A DNA stretch of 64,000 nucleotides, from positions 13,268,001-13,332,000 of the forward strand of contig JAPTYO010000017.1 of NCBI GenBank assembly GCA_036873135.1, written 5' to 3'. Made by a program: the position numbers and the translations under genes. This stretch comes from Clarkia xantiana subsp. parviflora (lineage: Eukaryota > Streptophyta > Magnoliopsida > Myrtales > Onagraceae). Below, piece by piece: positions 32,993 to 44,685 of this stretch. The first letter of the stretch is position 1, and the number at the start of each line of letters is the position of its first letter. The notes under the pieces are model-generated. The model was not told the origin of the DNA. It worked only from the letters and a program-made list of their open reading frames with translations, and did not search any database.

Positions 32993-33649
32993 CTAATAAC
33001 CGATGGTTTTCACCGGACCTTCTTTAGACATTTTATTACTGGGGTTAGCCAAATATTTCCGAAGACCATCGAATCTGGTATCGGGTGTCTCGGGTTCTTT
33101 GAAGGTATTTCCTTCTTCATGGTTGGCCTCGTATAGATCCACGATCTTCTTAATCGATGAGATCAGACGCGTGAGTCCATCATTGTTATCAAACCATGTG
33201 AGAGGTAACACCTTCATTACTTTCCAAGCCCTTGTCCATACGTCTACTTCGCCAGCGGGATCATGAGCGGCTATTACACCGTCATTACTGTATAGAATAC
33301 TATAGTATTCTGCCATGAGGTTTTTAGCTTCAGCGGCCTTGCCTCCACCGTAGCGGAGATGAATTGCACACCAAATATGCAATGCACTGCTCTCCATAAA
33401 CTCCTCATCTATTTCAACCGACAGTTTCGAGAAAATCAATTCTCGTACTGTTCGATTGTTCCTCAACCTTTTCATGCTGTTGTAGGGGTATGGAATTCCA
33501 TATTCATCCGTCTTGATCCTAGTTGCTTTCGGATTGATTCGATCCGCAACATCCGCAGGAACAAGGATATCCTCAACACTATCTCTCAATTCATCATAAT
33601 TCATACCATCCAGATTGCGAGGCTCATAGAAGCGAACTGGCCTAGCCAT
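32993..33649 (-). CDS. Gag-like protein of element E
   Basis: 218 codons from ATG at 33649 (MARPVRFYEPRNLDGMNYDELRD) to 32993. I chose this ATG because it aligns with the start of the D protein (MARSDRF); the frame is open further upstream to 33766. It resembles copia gag proteins of the type that start with a YD.W/L motif and have ALHIWCAIHLRYG.GKAAEA in the middle. No zinc knuckle is present. It would package element RNA if functional. It has no stop although the rest of E is deleted. About half identical to D gag by eye. Confidence 0.6.
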   Translation of the reverse strand: MARPVRFYEPRNLDGMNYDELRDSVEDILVPADVADRINPKATRIKTDEYGIPYPYNSMKRLRNNRTVRELIFSKLSVEIDEEFMESSALHIWCAIHLRYGGGKAAEAKNLMAEYYSILYSNDGVIAAHDPAGEVDVWTRAWKVMKVLPLTWFDNNDGLTRLISSIKKIVDLYEANHEEGNTFKEPETPDTRFDGLRKYLANPSNKMSKEGPVKTIGY

Positions 33650-34373
33650 GAAAACTAACACATTGATAATCATGCATAATAGGGAGACAATAACATTTTG
33701 AGAAAGAATTGCATACATCAGATATTTATTAGGATAGAATACGACAAATAATGATTCCTCAACCATCTAAACCAACCAACCGCCAGTAAATCGAGGGAAG
33801 GGGGTTTGTGAAAGAGTTCACATTACCGTCGTCTTCAATCCAAATAGATCAGTCTCTTTAAAACGATTTTATTCGCAAATTACCGGAACGGGAACTTTGA
33901 AATAAGCATACCCGATCTTGACTTTCCCAAGCCCTTTTGTATTAAAAAATTTTCGATGAACTTACTCATGCATATATAATTCTACTACACAAGTAAATCA
34001 TCATAGCAAGCCAAATTCATCATTCAAAACACACATCATGTATACGCGTCATGCGTCTAATGTTCCGAGGAACTCATGCTAGCATTTATATAATTCTACT
34101 TTCTAAGTAAACTATAACATGCTGCTTTATCCTCAACATTCAAGCATACATGTCATACATGAAACTTCCACATCATACATGCATATTTGGCTACTGGCTT
34201 TTGCTTTTAAAACATTTTAAAATATTAGGGGCTGACTTGCAATTCATGCTTACAATTAATCATGCGTGTTTCTAGACATGAATCCTAGGCAATCACAACC
34301 ATCACAACATGTCTGTCCTATTGTTCAATCCATATATTTAACCAGGGCTCTGCCCCCAACATCCAGCTAGCTT

Positions 34374-34908
34374 TAGGGCTGAGCAGAAAAACCCGAAAGC
34401 CCGAAAGCCCAAAAAACCCGTCCCGAGCCCGTCCCGAAAAGCCCGGTCCCGAATAGACCCGAGCCCGAGCGGGCGGGACTTTTATTTTCAATTCGGGCTC
34501 GGGCTCGGGCTTTTGTGCCAAAATCCCGAAAAGCCCGAGCCCGTCCCGAATTTTTTTAATACTATATAAATATATATAATTATATATATCTCCATTATTT
34601 GGTTTCTACGCCTCCCTTTCTAGGTTTCTTCTTTTCCTCACGATTTGTATTCATCTCAAGCTCCTAAAATGACGATGTGCCTCCCTCTCCAAATTCCAGC
34701 ACTCAATCTTCCTCCATGTTTGATTTTTTTTTTTTTTTTTTCAGATTTTTTTGTTAAAATTCGGGCTAGCCCGAGCCCGAGTCCCAAAGTCCCGGCTCGG
34801 GCGGGCTATTTTCCTCATTTTCGGGCTCGGGCTAAAAATTAGTGTCCCGAAAATTTCGGGCTCGGGCTCAGGTAAAAGCCCACCCGTCCCGGCCCGAGCT
34901 CACCCCTA
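34374..34908. mobile_element. hAT-type MITE, 535 bp
   Basis: Flanked by a perfect 8-bp duplication GCTAGCTT (34366-34373 and 34909-34916). Ends are TAGGGCTGAGC and the complement of TAGGGGTGAGC, typical of hAT elements. The interior repeats CCCGAGCCCG-type motifs near both ends in inverse orientation and is AT-rich in the middle. No transposase. It lies in the leader of E, at the place where the undisturbed sequence in D reads gtcaagctagctgga. Confidence 0.88.
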
Positions 34909-36228
34909 GCTAGCTTGACATAGTCAAGACAACAGTTCTAATAAATATATGCGATAAAAGTAAACAATTGCAATTCAGCCCTCTAATTAATCCAGTCCTA
35001 AATCATGCAATTTCGAGATCCATCCCCATAATCGAAACAAGGCATTAAGGTTTAATCAAAACGTGAAAGTTTTAAACCTTAGAGCACTGTATAGACTAAT
35101 TAAAGTTAAAAAAGATTTGGATTTTAAAACTTGACCATCCCATTTTATTAATTGACTTGAATTCGATTTTAAAAATTCGGTTCGGTTCAGTCAATTTTGA
35201 ATTAATCCTGTTCGCTTCGGTCCGGTTTTACAAACCTGGTTCGGTTCGGTCCGGTTTTTGTATAAAATATGGTTCGGCCCGAACCGGTTTAATAAAATAG
35301 GAGTTTGGTTCGGTTCAACACCAAAACCCGTTCGGTTAGGTCCACTTAGTTACCCCGGTTCGACCCAACCCAGCTAGGTCGAACCAATTAAGAAAACCCG
35401 GTTTGGTTTTATCATATCTGGTTTAGCAAATTGGACCGGCCCAATAATTACATAGTGTTGGGCTGAAATAATCTTGTGGGCTAAATATAGTTTTAAAGTC
35501 CACTAAAAACTTAACTTAGTCCCCAAGATTTATTAACTATACAAAATAATTTCCAATATTGTAAATATATATATATATTTCGGCACACAATAAACATATA
35601 TATTTATTGTCAAGATTCTATCTATAAGATAAAATCAATCAACATATATATATATATATGTAAATTTCGACACAACTATATACATAAATATTTTATTTAT
35701 TGTCGATATCTTTAATATGGAAACAAATATACTGACAATATATTTTCTTAATGTTTTAGGTAACTAAATCTATCAATAATATCTTAATCCCTATAAATTA
35801 GCTAGATATATTGATAGTTATATATTTCTATATATTTAATGTGAACCTATCCATATATTTCCAATTATAGATATATTGTTACCTTTAATAAAAGTTAAAA
35901 TATGGTAAACAATATTATCACCTATTTCGGCTGAAATACACATTACTTGGGGCCTAATTACCTTGTTAATTTACCTACCTAGGGTTCAGCCGAAACACAT
36001 AATTGGAGACAAGTGGTCAAATTTCAAGATCAAATTTTAATAAGATCTACAATCCAATATTTGATTTTAATAAAAGTCCCATTTTTCTTGAAGATCATGA
36101 ACATCATGAAAATTTCGGCACTAACAATTATAAAAATTGGAAATTTAAAATTTTTCAATTTAAAAATTTCGGCCATCACTCTTAAAAATCAAGAATTCCA
36201 ATTTATCAAAATTAAGAACTTTTAACAC

Positions 36229-36242
36229 AGGCTCTGATACCA
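36229..36242 (-). other. Primer binding site of element E
   Basis: TGGTATCAGAGCC on the minus strand next to the LTR end, complementary to the initiator methionine tRNA 3' end. Typical of copia elements. Confidence 0.85.
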
Positions 36243-36243
36243 C

Positions 36244-36841
36244 TGTTGGATTACGGGGCAGACTACTACAGAAACATAAACAAGGTACATGCTTGTAATC
36301 AGAATTACGCAGCGGAAGATGTGCACATACCTTAAACCTTTTCCGTAGTCCCGATGATCTTGTTGAGGGAGTTCACGATCCACCGGACAGAACAGTAGAG
36401 GTTCTTGTTAAAGAAGCCCTACGTGGTATTAGCTCCACAGCAAAGCCTCTGATCGATTCTTGGCAGGGACGGATATCCGGAGTGTTTTGCTCTAAGAAAA
36501 TTGGCACACCCTTGGTGGTGGTCTTGGGTTCGGCCGAAGTATGTTTAAGGGGGGAAGGGTTTTTCTCTCAAATCACCTCTTAGGAAGAAGGGTGAATTAC
36601 CCCAAATAAAACCCTAACACCCCCTTATTTATAGGAGAAGCAAAGTGGACAAAAGTCCACTTTGCACCTTGTATATTTCGGCCGGCCACATGTGTTAGGG
36701 AGGCCCAATTTTGGGCCTCTTATGTCAATTGGGATTTGAGTCAAGCCTAATTTCCCTAATGTGACATTAACCCGATCTTTTAGGTTACCTATACATATTA
36801 ATATGCTACCAATTACGGCGCCCAGTCACCATATGCTAACA
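36244..36841 (-). repeat. 5' LTR of element E
   Basis: 598 bp. In minus reading it starts TGTTAGCATATGGTGAC and ends CGTAATCCAACA, like the LTRs of D and G. The 5' flank (36842-36846) is ccaag. Confidence 0.88.
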
Positions 36842-37252
36842 CCAAGTTCATAGAGGGGCATGTAGGCCAGAGACAACGCCTCAAGAGTATGGATTTTCTA
36901 TATAAAATTGAGCAAGGTCCCTGCGAAACCTTGGCCAATTATTAAACTAGATACCACAAAATACTCCAGCAATTGAACGAATATGCCACTGATGGCGAGC
37001 TCATAAGAAACCTTCTGGAGAGGGTTAAGAGCACAGAGTCAAGCCTTAAAAGACAGTATGGTAATGAAGTCATTGCGAAGGATCGATGCTCTCGCCGCCA
37101 AAGTAAAAAAATACATCGACTTGGAGAGATCGCACGGAAAATCACCAGCAGAGCTTATGGAGCAAGGCGCCCCTGCCAGAGCAGAGGAGCCATCTGTCTC
37201 CCGACCTCACAAGCAAGAGGAAAGGCGAGAAGGAAACTTTAGACAAGGTAAT
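36842..37252 (+). pseudogene. Element F (Ty3/gypsy) gag fragment, left piece
   Basis: The translation shows GHVGQRQRLKSMDFLYKIEQ, then ETLANY, a stop and TRYHKILQQL. This corresponds to GRRRLLKS.RSL and ESLAHYYQRYT of A and B, so it is the end of the gag core of a diverged Tat-like element. It begins at the end of E and ends at the left LTR of D. The piece continues at 51028. Confidence 0.75.
37248..37252. other. Left target-site duplication of element D (GTAAT)
   Basis: GTAAT; repeated at 51028-51032 after the right LTR. Confidence 0.88.
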
Positions 37253-37813
37253 TGTTAGCATATGGTGACGTGGCGCCGTAATAGGAGCCCGTTAATTAAG
37301 GGAATAACCTAAGTTAATTAGGTAATTGTCAAACTGGGCTAATTGGGCCAAATCCAATTGGTAATTGACAAGGGAGGCCCAAAATGGGCCTCCCCCCTTT
37401 TTACATGGTTCGGCCGAAACCCTAGTACCACATAGGGTGGAGTTGCCTTTTGGCAACTCCACCCAATACTATATATAGGGGTGACTCCTAAGGGTTTAAA
37501 CACACAATTAAGAACAAGGATCTCCATTGAGAAAACTTGTTACCCTGGTCAAATTTTCGGCACCACCAACATCAAGTCCGAGGTTCCATCTCTGTTGAAG
37601 AATCGATCAGAGGTCTTGTTGTGGAGCTACATCGCGTGGGACTTCTTCTGACAAAGAACTTGCACGTGGTTCCGACCGGAGGATCAGGACTCCCTCCACA
37701 TCGTTCTCGGGCAGGAAAGCTAAAAGGTATGTGTACTAATTCCGCTGCGTAGATTAGATTTCTTGCTAGTACACGTTTAGTATTCTGTAGTATTACGTCC
37801 CCATAATCCAACA
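37253..37813 (+). repeat. 5' LTR of element D
   Basis: 561 bp, TGTTAGCATATGGTGACG to ATAATCCAACA. TATA-like TATATATA at about 37470-37477. Inverted match with the LTRs of E and G at both ends, with a diverged middle. Confidence 0.93.
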
Positions 37814-37814
37814 G

Positions 37815-37826
37815 TGGTATCAGAGC
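37815..37826 (+). other. Primer binding site of element D
   Basis: TGGTATCAGAGC, complementary to the initiator methionine tRNA 3' end, one base after the LTR. Confidence 0.9.
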
Positions 37827-39100
37827 CTGAGTTAGGAGTTCTTAAAATTTTGATAAACTGATGTTCTTGAATCTATGAAAAATCCGAAAATTTTAGGTTG
37901 ATGAACATCAATATGTGTTCCAAAATTTTCAACATTAAATCATGTATTTGATCTTAAAAAACTTAAAATTTTCGAAATTTATGTGTTTTTGAGGATCAAC
38001 ACCGAAAATTTTGTTATGAATTTGAGTTTGATGTTCATAATCTTCAAGAACACCATGAGTTTTATCAAGAACACAATTTGGATTCTTGATCAAGGTAGTA
38101 TTTGATCTTAAAATTTGACAACTTTTCCAACTTTGCATGTTTGTGCCGAAAACCCTAGGGGTATTTTAGGTAAATTTTTTAATTTTCTTGGTCACCATGA
38201 CTTTAAAAAATCGGCACTAATTTAAAATATATATGTTGCCAATTTTAAATTTTAATTAATAGGTAACTATATATCTATAAGTTGGAAAATAATGATAGGT
38301 TCTAATATAATATTGTAAAGGATATTAACTATCAATAAATATAACTAAAAGATAGGGATAAAGATATATTGATAGGATTTAGTTACTTAAAAAGATTAAG
38401 AAGATATATTGTCTATATATTTTATCCCTAAATATATTTTTGACAATATATATATATATATGTATGTGTGTGTTTAGCCGAATTATATAATATATTAACA
38501 ATATTGGAAATTATTTTAAATAATTAATATTTCTTGGTGGCTAAGTTAAGTTTTTAGTGGAATTTAAAGCCCTAGGGTTTATGGGCCGGTCCAATTGCTA
38601 AACCGAAATGAATAAAACCAATCCGGGTTTTCTTAATCGGGTCGACCTAGTCGGGTCGGGTCGGACCGTAGTAACTAAATTGAACCTAACCTAACCGGTT
38701 TTGAGTGATAAACCGAACCACCATCTTATTTTATTGAACCATTTCGGACCAAACCGGAATTTTAAAATCAGACCGGGTTGAACCGGATTTTAAAATTTAG
38801 ACCGAACCACTTTAAAATTTTTGGAAATTTTAAATTGTTCAATAAAATAGGATGTCAAATTTTAAATCCAAAATGTTTTCGAACTTTAAATTTAACCTAA
38901 ACAGTGCTCTTAGGGTTTGTGTTTTAAATCACGGTTTCAATCAAAACCCTAATGCCTGGTTTCGATTATGGGGATGGATCTCAGACTTGCATGTTTTTGG
39001 GATTTGATTAGTGGGCTGATTTGCAATTGTTTACTTTCTACATCATATATTTTGAAATAATTAGAATTGTCGTCTTGACTTAGTCAAGCTAGCTGGATAT
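37827..39100 (+). other. Leader of element D, non-coding
   Basis: About 1.3 kb before the I insertion. AT-rich with a segment of repeated aaccgaac/aaccggtt phrases (about 38590-38830). It is the inverse of 36228-34916 in E. No frame of note. Confidence 0.6.
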
Positions 39101-39782
39101 TGATGGATATATGTCCAATTCGAGTTTGTATTTATATTTCGGGCCTCATAAACGTGCCAAAAATCACATTGCGGTTTAGAAAACGCCTCCTAAGGGTCGA
39201 AACGGTCCGGAAGCGCGGTACACGCGTCCGGACCGGACCTCCGGATTGCAGCAACCCGGAGGTCCGGATTGCTCTATGGGTATTACGCGTACACCCCGAT
39301 TACCGTTACACGTAGAGAAGTCGAGTTCGCGCATTGCCAATATTGATGACGGTTACCGCTTTCCTTTGAACCGTCATCAAACCGCTTCAAAACCGGGTCC
39401 GGTCTTAAGGTAGCCTATAAATAGGAGACCTTGGCAACCCATTTTCACACATTCTCTCATTTGCACAACTTTGGCATTTTGAGCTCTGACTTCTCTCTAG
39501 AAATATTTTCTCTCTCTAGAATTATCTTTCTCCCTTTAGCCCAATCGTGACTTAAGTATCGGAGAGGGCTCCACTAGCACCACCCCCCTCTCCGTGCTAG
39601 TATTGGCCCCTTGTGCAGGAACGGGGCCCGCAGCTAAGGCGTGGAAGAGAAATAGGAGTAAGATATGCCCAGACGCTAAGACTTGTGCCCAGACAGCCGT
39701 TTCCTGAGACACAAACTTTTCCTAAGACACAGACTTTTCCTGAGACACAGACTTTTCCTGAGACACAGCGTTAAACCGAACA
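39101..39782 (+). repeat. 5' LTR of element I
   Basis: 682 bp, TGATGGATATATGTCC to AAACCGAACA. TATAAATA is at 39416-39423. The hairpin is ACTAGCAC (39573-39580) with GTGCTAGT (39594-39601). Near its end are several 18-bp units with gacacagacttttcctga. The boundary at 39782 was chosen because a primer-site-like sequence follows. Confidence 0.8.
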
Positions 39783-39800
39783 CTCGGCACCGGCATTAGG
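39783..39800 (+). other. Primer-site-like sequence of element I
   Basis: CTCGGCACCGGCATTAGG after the LTR; a weak form of the TTGGCGCCGTC seen in A and of CTTGGCGTCGTC in H. Position supports the call; the tRNA is not clear. Confidence 0.5.
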
Positions 39801-39852
39801 CGAACACCTCTTTCAGGAAAAGGGTGTCAGCCCAAAAACCCGAACAACCCAA

Positions 39853-42233
39853 TCAGACAAACGCGTCCATCCGATCCATTTCAACTAGGACGGGATTGGG
39901 TGGAATAGGCAGAAGTTGCACATTAATGTCATCACCGTCTTCTCCAAACAAAAAGGCAAACTGAGCTGCTGCAGCATCCAAACGACGGAGCTCGGAAACG
40001 TGCCCAACCGCAAACTCCGCATACGGCCCTAACCTGTTAAAGGGAAATCCGGGAGCAAGAATGTTCACCCTACGAACAAAGTCTTCAGCAAACTCGCTAA
40101 GCATAGGAGCAGCCTTCGTCGTAGCAGCAGCAGTAACCGCGCTGTCAAACTCAAGAGTAGTAGGGAACTTTCCAAGTCCCTCCTCAATGCCGGCCTTCAT
40201 TTCCTCTTCGCGCACCTTCCGACAGGCAACCTTGTGGTCGCCCGCATTGTCAGAAATCGCCTTCTCGATAGCAACATTCTCAGCTTCAAGCTGAATAAGG
40301 CGGGCATGATCAGAATCGTAACGGGCGTCAAAATTCGTCATCTTCAAAGTAAGACGGCGCACTTCATCCTTAGCTTCCTTAAGCTCGCCGGACACAACGG
40401 CAACTTTATCGGCGATAGCACGCTTCTCCTGGACAAGTTCCAACATGAAGGAGGCCATGTGCACCATGTCAGAAATAACCTGAAAACAACAAGACAATAA
40501 GCATACATGTTCGGAAACAACGAGCATAGCAAAGCAAACAAAGACACTTACTGGTGTGAATCCAGACAGTGATCTCTCAACAAAGGTTCGCGCCTCTTCG
40601 TCGCTCGATGGCCGAACAAGTCGATCACCAGGAGGAACGAATCGATGAAGAACACGCACACCAACTTCTGGCATGCTAAGCCGGGAACTCTTCGGGAAAG
40701 TGAGATCACCTGTCATCTACGACATCCACTTATCATCCGAAATATCGCCTTCCAAAGGACGAAGCAGATCCGCACGTCCAAGGGGCGGGAGTACTACATG
40801 CAAACCATCTAGAGTTATGCAAAAACCAAAAACAAAGCGCATAAAAGCACATAGACAAGTGTTCAGCTCATACCAGAAGGAAGAGTACGTTCCACCTCGG
40901 GCCACTCCTTCGAGCGGGGGGCAGACAGCGCGTCCTTGCAACCGTCAACTTCATTCCCTTTATGGCAGGAAGGAGTAGGAATGGTCACATCAGTCTTCGG
41001 GCGCTTCGAACTGCTCAAAGGACGCATCCCAACGGCGGACCGTTTGGCAGAATCAGGAGCGGCAACGACGCGATCAGTAACAAGCGTCTTGCGACCTGCA
41101 AATAGCACACAAAGCTACAATCAAAATACAAATAAACTAAGACAGTATGCAAGGAAGACTGTTTATTCAAACCGTCTACCTTTTCCATGCCCGGAAGCTG
41201 CCGATGCTCCGGGAGCAAGAGATGGAACAATCCTTCCGTTAGAAGCAATCCTGTGAGCGCCTGCTGTCTGCAAAGACGAGCTTTTTCCATCAAACCAACA
41301 TACATTGCAACACGGTAAAAGTCATAAAAATGCTTAACATACCGAAGCCGCAGAAGGGAGCACATGAATCCCAGCATCGACCAACTCCTGATCACATGCG
41401 CGCAACGAACAAGTAAAACCACGCGATCGCTGACAATGATATATCTGCTTTATCACCACCCTATCCAGCAAGGAGAGCTCTCGAAAAGCAGGCGCGGGAT
41501 CAGGTTTCCGAATACACTCGACGTACCAAGTCGTGCCCGCATCATGCGTAAAAAAGTAATGGTGCCTCCAATGATCGGCAGAGCGATCCGCGGCGGCAAC
41601 CAATCGACGACTGGAATCCCACTTGGCTTCACCAAGGCCAAGTTCCTCAAACCCATCACCTTGCAAGTTCGGCCAGCGTACTTTCACGCTACACAACCCC
41701 GCAGAGTCCGGAATCTTAAGCTGATAGAAGCAGCGAAAGATGGTAGGAGAATAATGCCATGACTGCCTGTGAAACAACACCCTAAAGCATGTCCATACCC
41801 GAATTCCATTGGGCGCAACTAAGGGGGAAATCCCATAGCCACTACAAAGCTCAATCAAGTCAGGGCAATAAGGAAAGCGCAAACCCTCCCTAACATGAGA
41901 TGTATAAATGACGGACAAGTCTATAGGCGGAGGGGTAGCATCTCCTAAACTACTCTTACGAAGCACATCAAAGGGGTAAACAGCCTCTACGCGAGGGTCA
42001 AGTCCAGAAGCACTCGCATACAGTACAAACAAGGGCCTATCCAAACGGTTAGTGTAATACCTAACCAATACTTCCGTCTCTTCGACGGTAGGTGCCTCAG
42101 TAGAAGGCTCAGCAACTACGCCCTCATCAGTGCCCAAAACACTATCTACTTGTGTAACCAAATCTACTTCCGAGTCATCCTCAACGTCAGAATTAAAAGG
42201 AGTCTGCGATAGAGGAGTGGTGGACTTACTCAT
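39853..42233 (-). pseudogene. Antisense gene of element I, five exons, one stop
   Basis: Minus strand, ATG at 42233. Exon 1 (42233-41343) encodes an N-terminal domain with LVRYYTNRLDRPLF, LRFPYCPDLIELCSGYG, NGIRVWTCFRVLF and FRCFYQLKIPDSAGLCSV. This matches the pattern of the A and B antisense proteins. Exons 2 (41267-41180), 3 (41095-40874, basic, SSKRPKTD) and 4 (40808-40552) have GT/AG ends. Exon 4 has one TAG at 40719-40717. Exon 5 (40479-39853) is a coiled coil (KRAIADKVAVVSGELKEAK) with an acidic end, LVEMDRMDAFV. Of the copies in this window it is the least damaged. Function unknown. Exon limits are by eye. Confidence 0.7.
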
Positions 42234-43827
42234 AGCGGCAATTCGATCAAAAAGGAAGGAGTTCCACAAAAGATTACTGCGACTTCACAATCTGCAAGAA
42301 CCAAACAAGAAGTCTGCACGTCAAAGTCATGCGATCATAAAGCGCCAATGCACATAACAACATATGTGTAAGCAAAATCAACGCGCATAGCAAAGTCAAT
42401 GCGTGCGACAAAAGTGGCCAACGTCCCAAGAAACTATCATGCAAGTGGTACGACTAACGTGACGAACCGCGAAGAGCAAACGCGACAACACTTAGGAAAC
42501 ATATTTTTCTAAGGCATCGACGCAACAAATGACTACCCTCAAAGATGTTTAGAAACTTCTGACAACCAACAAACCCGTTAAGGGAAAAACAACACGTATC
42601 GATCAAAAGACCGTTACGGGAAGGCATGGGGGCAATATATCAAATGGTGAAATTTTATCACGACTATGCACGGAGGTAAAAAATTGTCTAAGGCATGAGT
42701 TAACGACAATAGCAACAACAACCAACCAGCAATTATTCAACATACGAACACCAATGAGCAGCTCTATGCAACGACAACGACATATAGTTCAAAGGAACAA
42801 CAACATGGCAACATCCAAAAATCAAGACGAAGCTGTTCTGGAAAATCGAGTTTTCAGACTACCTCAAAATGTGACAAAAAGTATCACAATGGACTCCACT
42901 CGTTGAGACAATTTCAGAAAGGTAAAAATTGCGGCGAACAGAGCACGGGAAGGCGGCGCGTGGCTTACACGCGCCGGCGAAGCGGCGCACACGCGGCGGC
43001 GCGTGAGTGCGCGTCCGGCGTCAGCTGGTGGTTCTGAAGACGGCGCTGGAATCGTCGCGGTGTTCTGAGTCGATTGGTGGTATCAATTTCTGAAAACAGG
43101 CCAAGAATCAAACACGTAACTTTCGGGATGCACCTAAAGTTTACAGTAGTGAAGAAACTATGAACAAGCAAATGGTTTCAAAAAATGGTGGAGAAATTAC
43201 CTGCAAAGATGGATGAAGAATGGATTCCCAAAAAGCTGGAAGAATGATTGGGGATTAGTGTAATCACATATCCCAAAAGATTCCTTAATGATAAGGCTCA
43301 AATGAGTAATTCACCTACACCCACACCTAAGTGCTTACGGTATACTCCACCCTCTTCTAAGTATCTACTAATCTCTACGCGTATGATTATTTTAGTACTA
43401 CACGTATCAAATTTATCATTTTACATGCATGTTTTCATATCGCATGATTCATGATTTGTTAATCGCTAAATCATTTTAGGGTATACGAATTATACTGCTC
43501 GCATCACGTAATTACGTTCTTGCCATGACCGTTACTTGTACATGCATGTTGATAAATAGCATGTCCGCATGACATATTACTAATCGCTTATATCCCTAGC
43601 GGTAATCATGTTTGCACGTTATATATGCGCATTCTCTTTTGCACTAACCGTGATGACAGGAAATAAAGTCACTCGGTCAAAAAAACAAAGGACGGACGAA
43701 ATCAAGACTTCTATGTCCAACCGACGATCAAAACCGGAAGGTTAGCGTCAAGATCAAATCGGACATGTACCCTAACTTAAAATAGAGTCAAGAAAGGTTT
43801 TGAACCGTTACTTGACTCGGGGGCATG
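42234..43827. other. Non-coding part of element I between antisense gene start and 3' LTR
   Basis: No open frame of note. A GC-rich stretch rich in GGCGCG (about 42945-43020) would lie upstream of the antisense gene. I do not see a convincing TATA box. It ends in the polypurine tract before 43828. Confidence 0.5.
43815..43827 (+). other. Polypurine tract of element I
   Basis: CTCGGGGGCATG before the LTR start; compares with TTGGGGGCAAA in A, B and C. Confidence 0.6.
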
Positions 43828-44566
43828 TGATGGATATATGTCCAATTCGAGTTCGTATTTATATTTCGGGCCACATAAACGTGCCAAAAATCACATTGCG
43901 GTTTAGAAAATGCCTCCTAAGTGTCAAAACGGTCCGGAAGCGCGGTACACGCGTCCGGACCAGACCTCCGGGTTGCAGCAACCCGGACGTCCGGATTGCA
44001 GAACCCTGGACGTCCGGGTTGCGGCAATCCGGACCTCGCCGAATTGCCCAAATTCGACGAGGTCCGGATTGCTCTATGGGTATTACGCGTACCCCCCGAT
44101 TACCGTTACACGTAGAGAAGTCGAGTTCGCGCATTGCCAATATTGATGACGGTTACCGCTTTCCTTTGAACCGTTATCAAACCGCTTCAAAAACAGGTCC
44201 GGTCCCAAGGTAGCCTATAAATAAGAGACCTTGGCCACCCATTTTCACACATTCTCTCATTTGCACAACTTTGGCATTTTGAGCTCTGACTTCTCTCTAG
44301 AAATATTTTCTCTCTCTAGAACTATCTTTCTCCCTTTTAGCCCAATCGTGACTTAAGCATCGGAGAGGGCTCCACTAGCACCACCCCACCTCTCCGTGCT
44401 AGTATTGGCCCGTTGTGCAGGAACGGGCCCCGTAGCTAAGGCGTGGAAGAGAAATAGGAGTAAGATGTGCCCAGATGCTAAGACTTGTGCCTAGACAGCC
44501 GTTTCCTGAGACACAGACTTTTCCTGAGACACTGACTTTTCCTGAGACACAGCGTTAAACCGAACA
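43828..44566 (+). repeat. 3' LTR of element I
   Basis: 739 bp. Longer than the 5' LTR because a region of ggtccggattgc inverted repeats (about 43965-44070) is expanded, while the 18-bp gacacagacttttcctga units are fewer. TATAAATA at 44216-44223; hairpin ACTAGCAC (44374-44381) with GTGCTAGT (44396-44403). Confidence 0.82.
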
Positions 44567-44685
44567 CTCGTCACCGGCATTAGGCGAACACCTATTTCAG
44601 GCAAAGGGTGTCAGCCCAAAAACCCGAACAACACAATCAGACAAACGCGTCTATCCGACCCATTTCAACCAGGACGCAACATATA
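44567..44685 (+). repeat. Partial second unit of element I after its 3' LTR
   Basis: Repeats the primer-site-like sequence, leader and end of the antisense gene (gacaaacgcgtctatccgac, ccatttcaaccaggacg) found at 39783-39897. It stops at aggacg, where D resumes. It implies that a tandem arrangement LTR-gene-LTR-gene was cut here. Confidence 0.75.

Larger units (their letters stand above)
32263..36841 (-). mobile_element. Element E: copia-type element with gag, pol deleted
   Basis: Minus strand: 5' LTR 36841-36244, primer site TGGTATCAGAGCC, long leader (with an inserted hAT MITE), a gag-like gene, then sequence matching the region after gag in D. It ends in a fragment of only about 68 bp of the LTR end. 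RT, RNase H and most of the 3' LTR are missing. The leader and gag match D in the opposite orientation. Confidence 0.82.
39101..44685 (+). mobile_element. Element I: Tat-like LTR element that carries only the antisense gene
   Basis: LTR 39101-39782, about 70 bp of leader, then directly the tail of an antisense gene (minus strand, 42233-39853), 1.6 kb of non-coding DNA, a polypurine tract, and LTR 43828-44566. A second partial unit follows (leader and the last bases of the antisense gene, 44567-44685). There is no gag, protease, RT or integrase. It lies in the leader of D. Clear target duplications are not visible (gatat on the left, catat near the right end). Confidence 0.8.

Noticed and set aside
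39853..39900. LTR of I extending to aggacg because both copies share the sequence to there
   Set aside because: The shared stretch contains the end of the antisense gene and follows a primer-site-like sequence, so it is internal sequence repeated after the second LTR.
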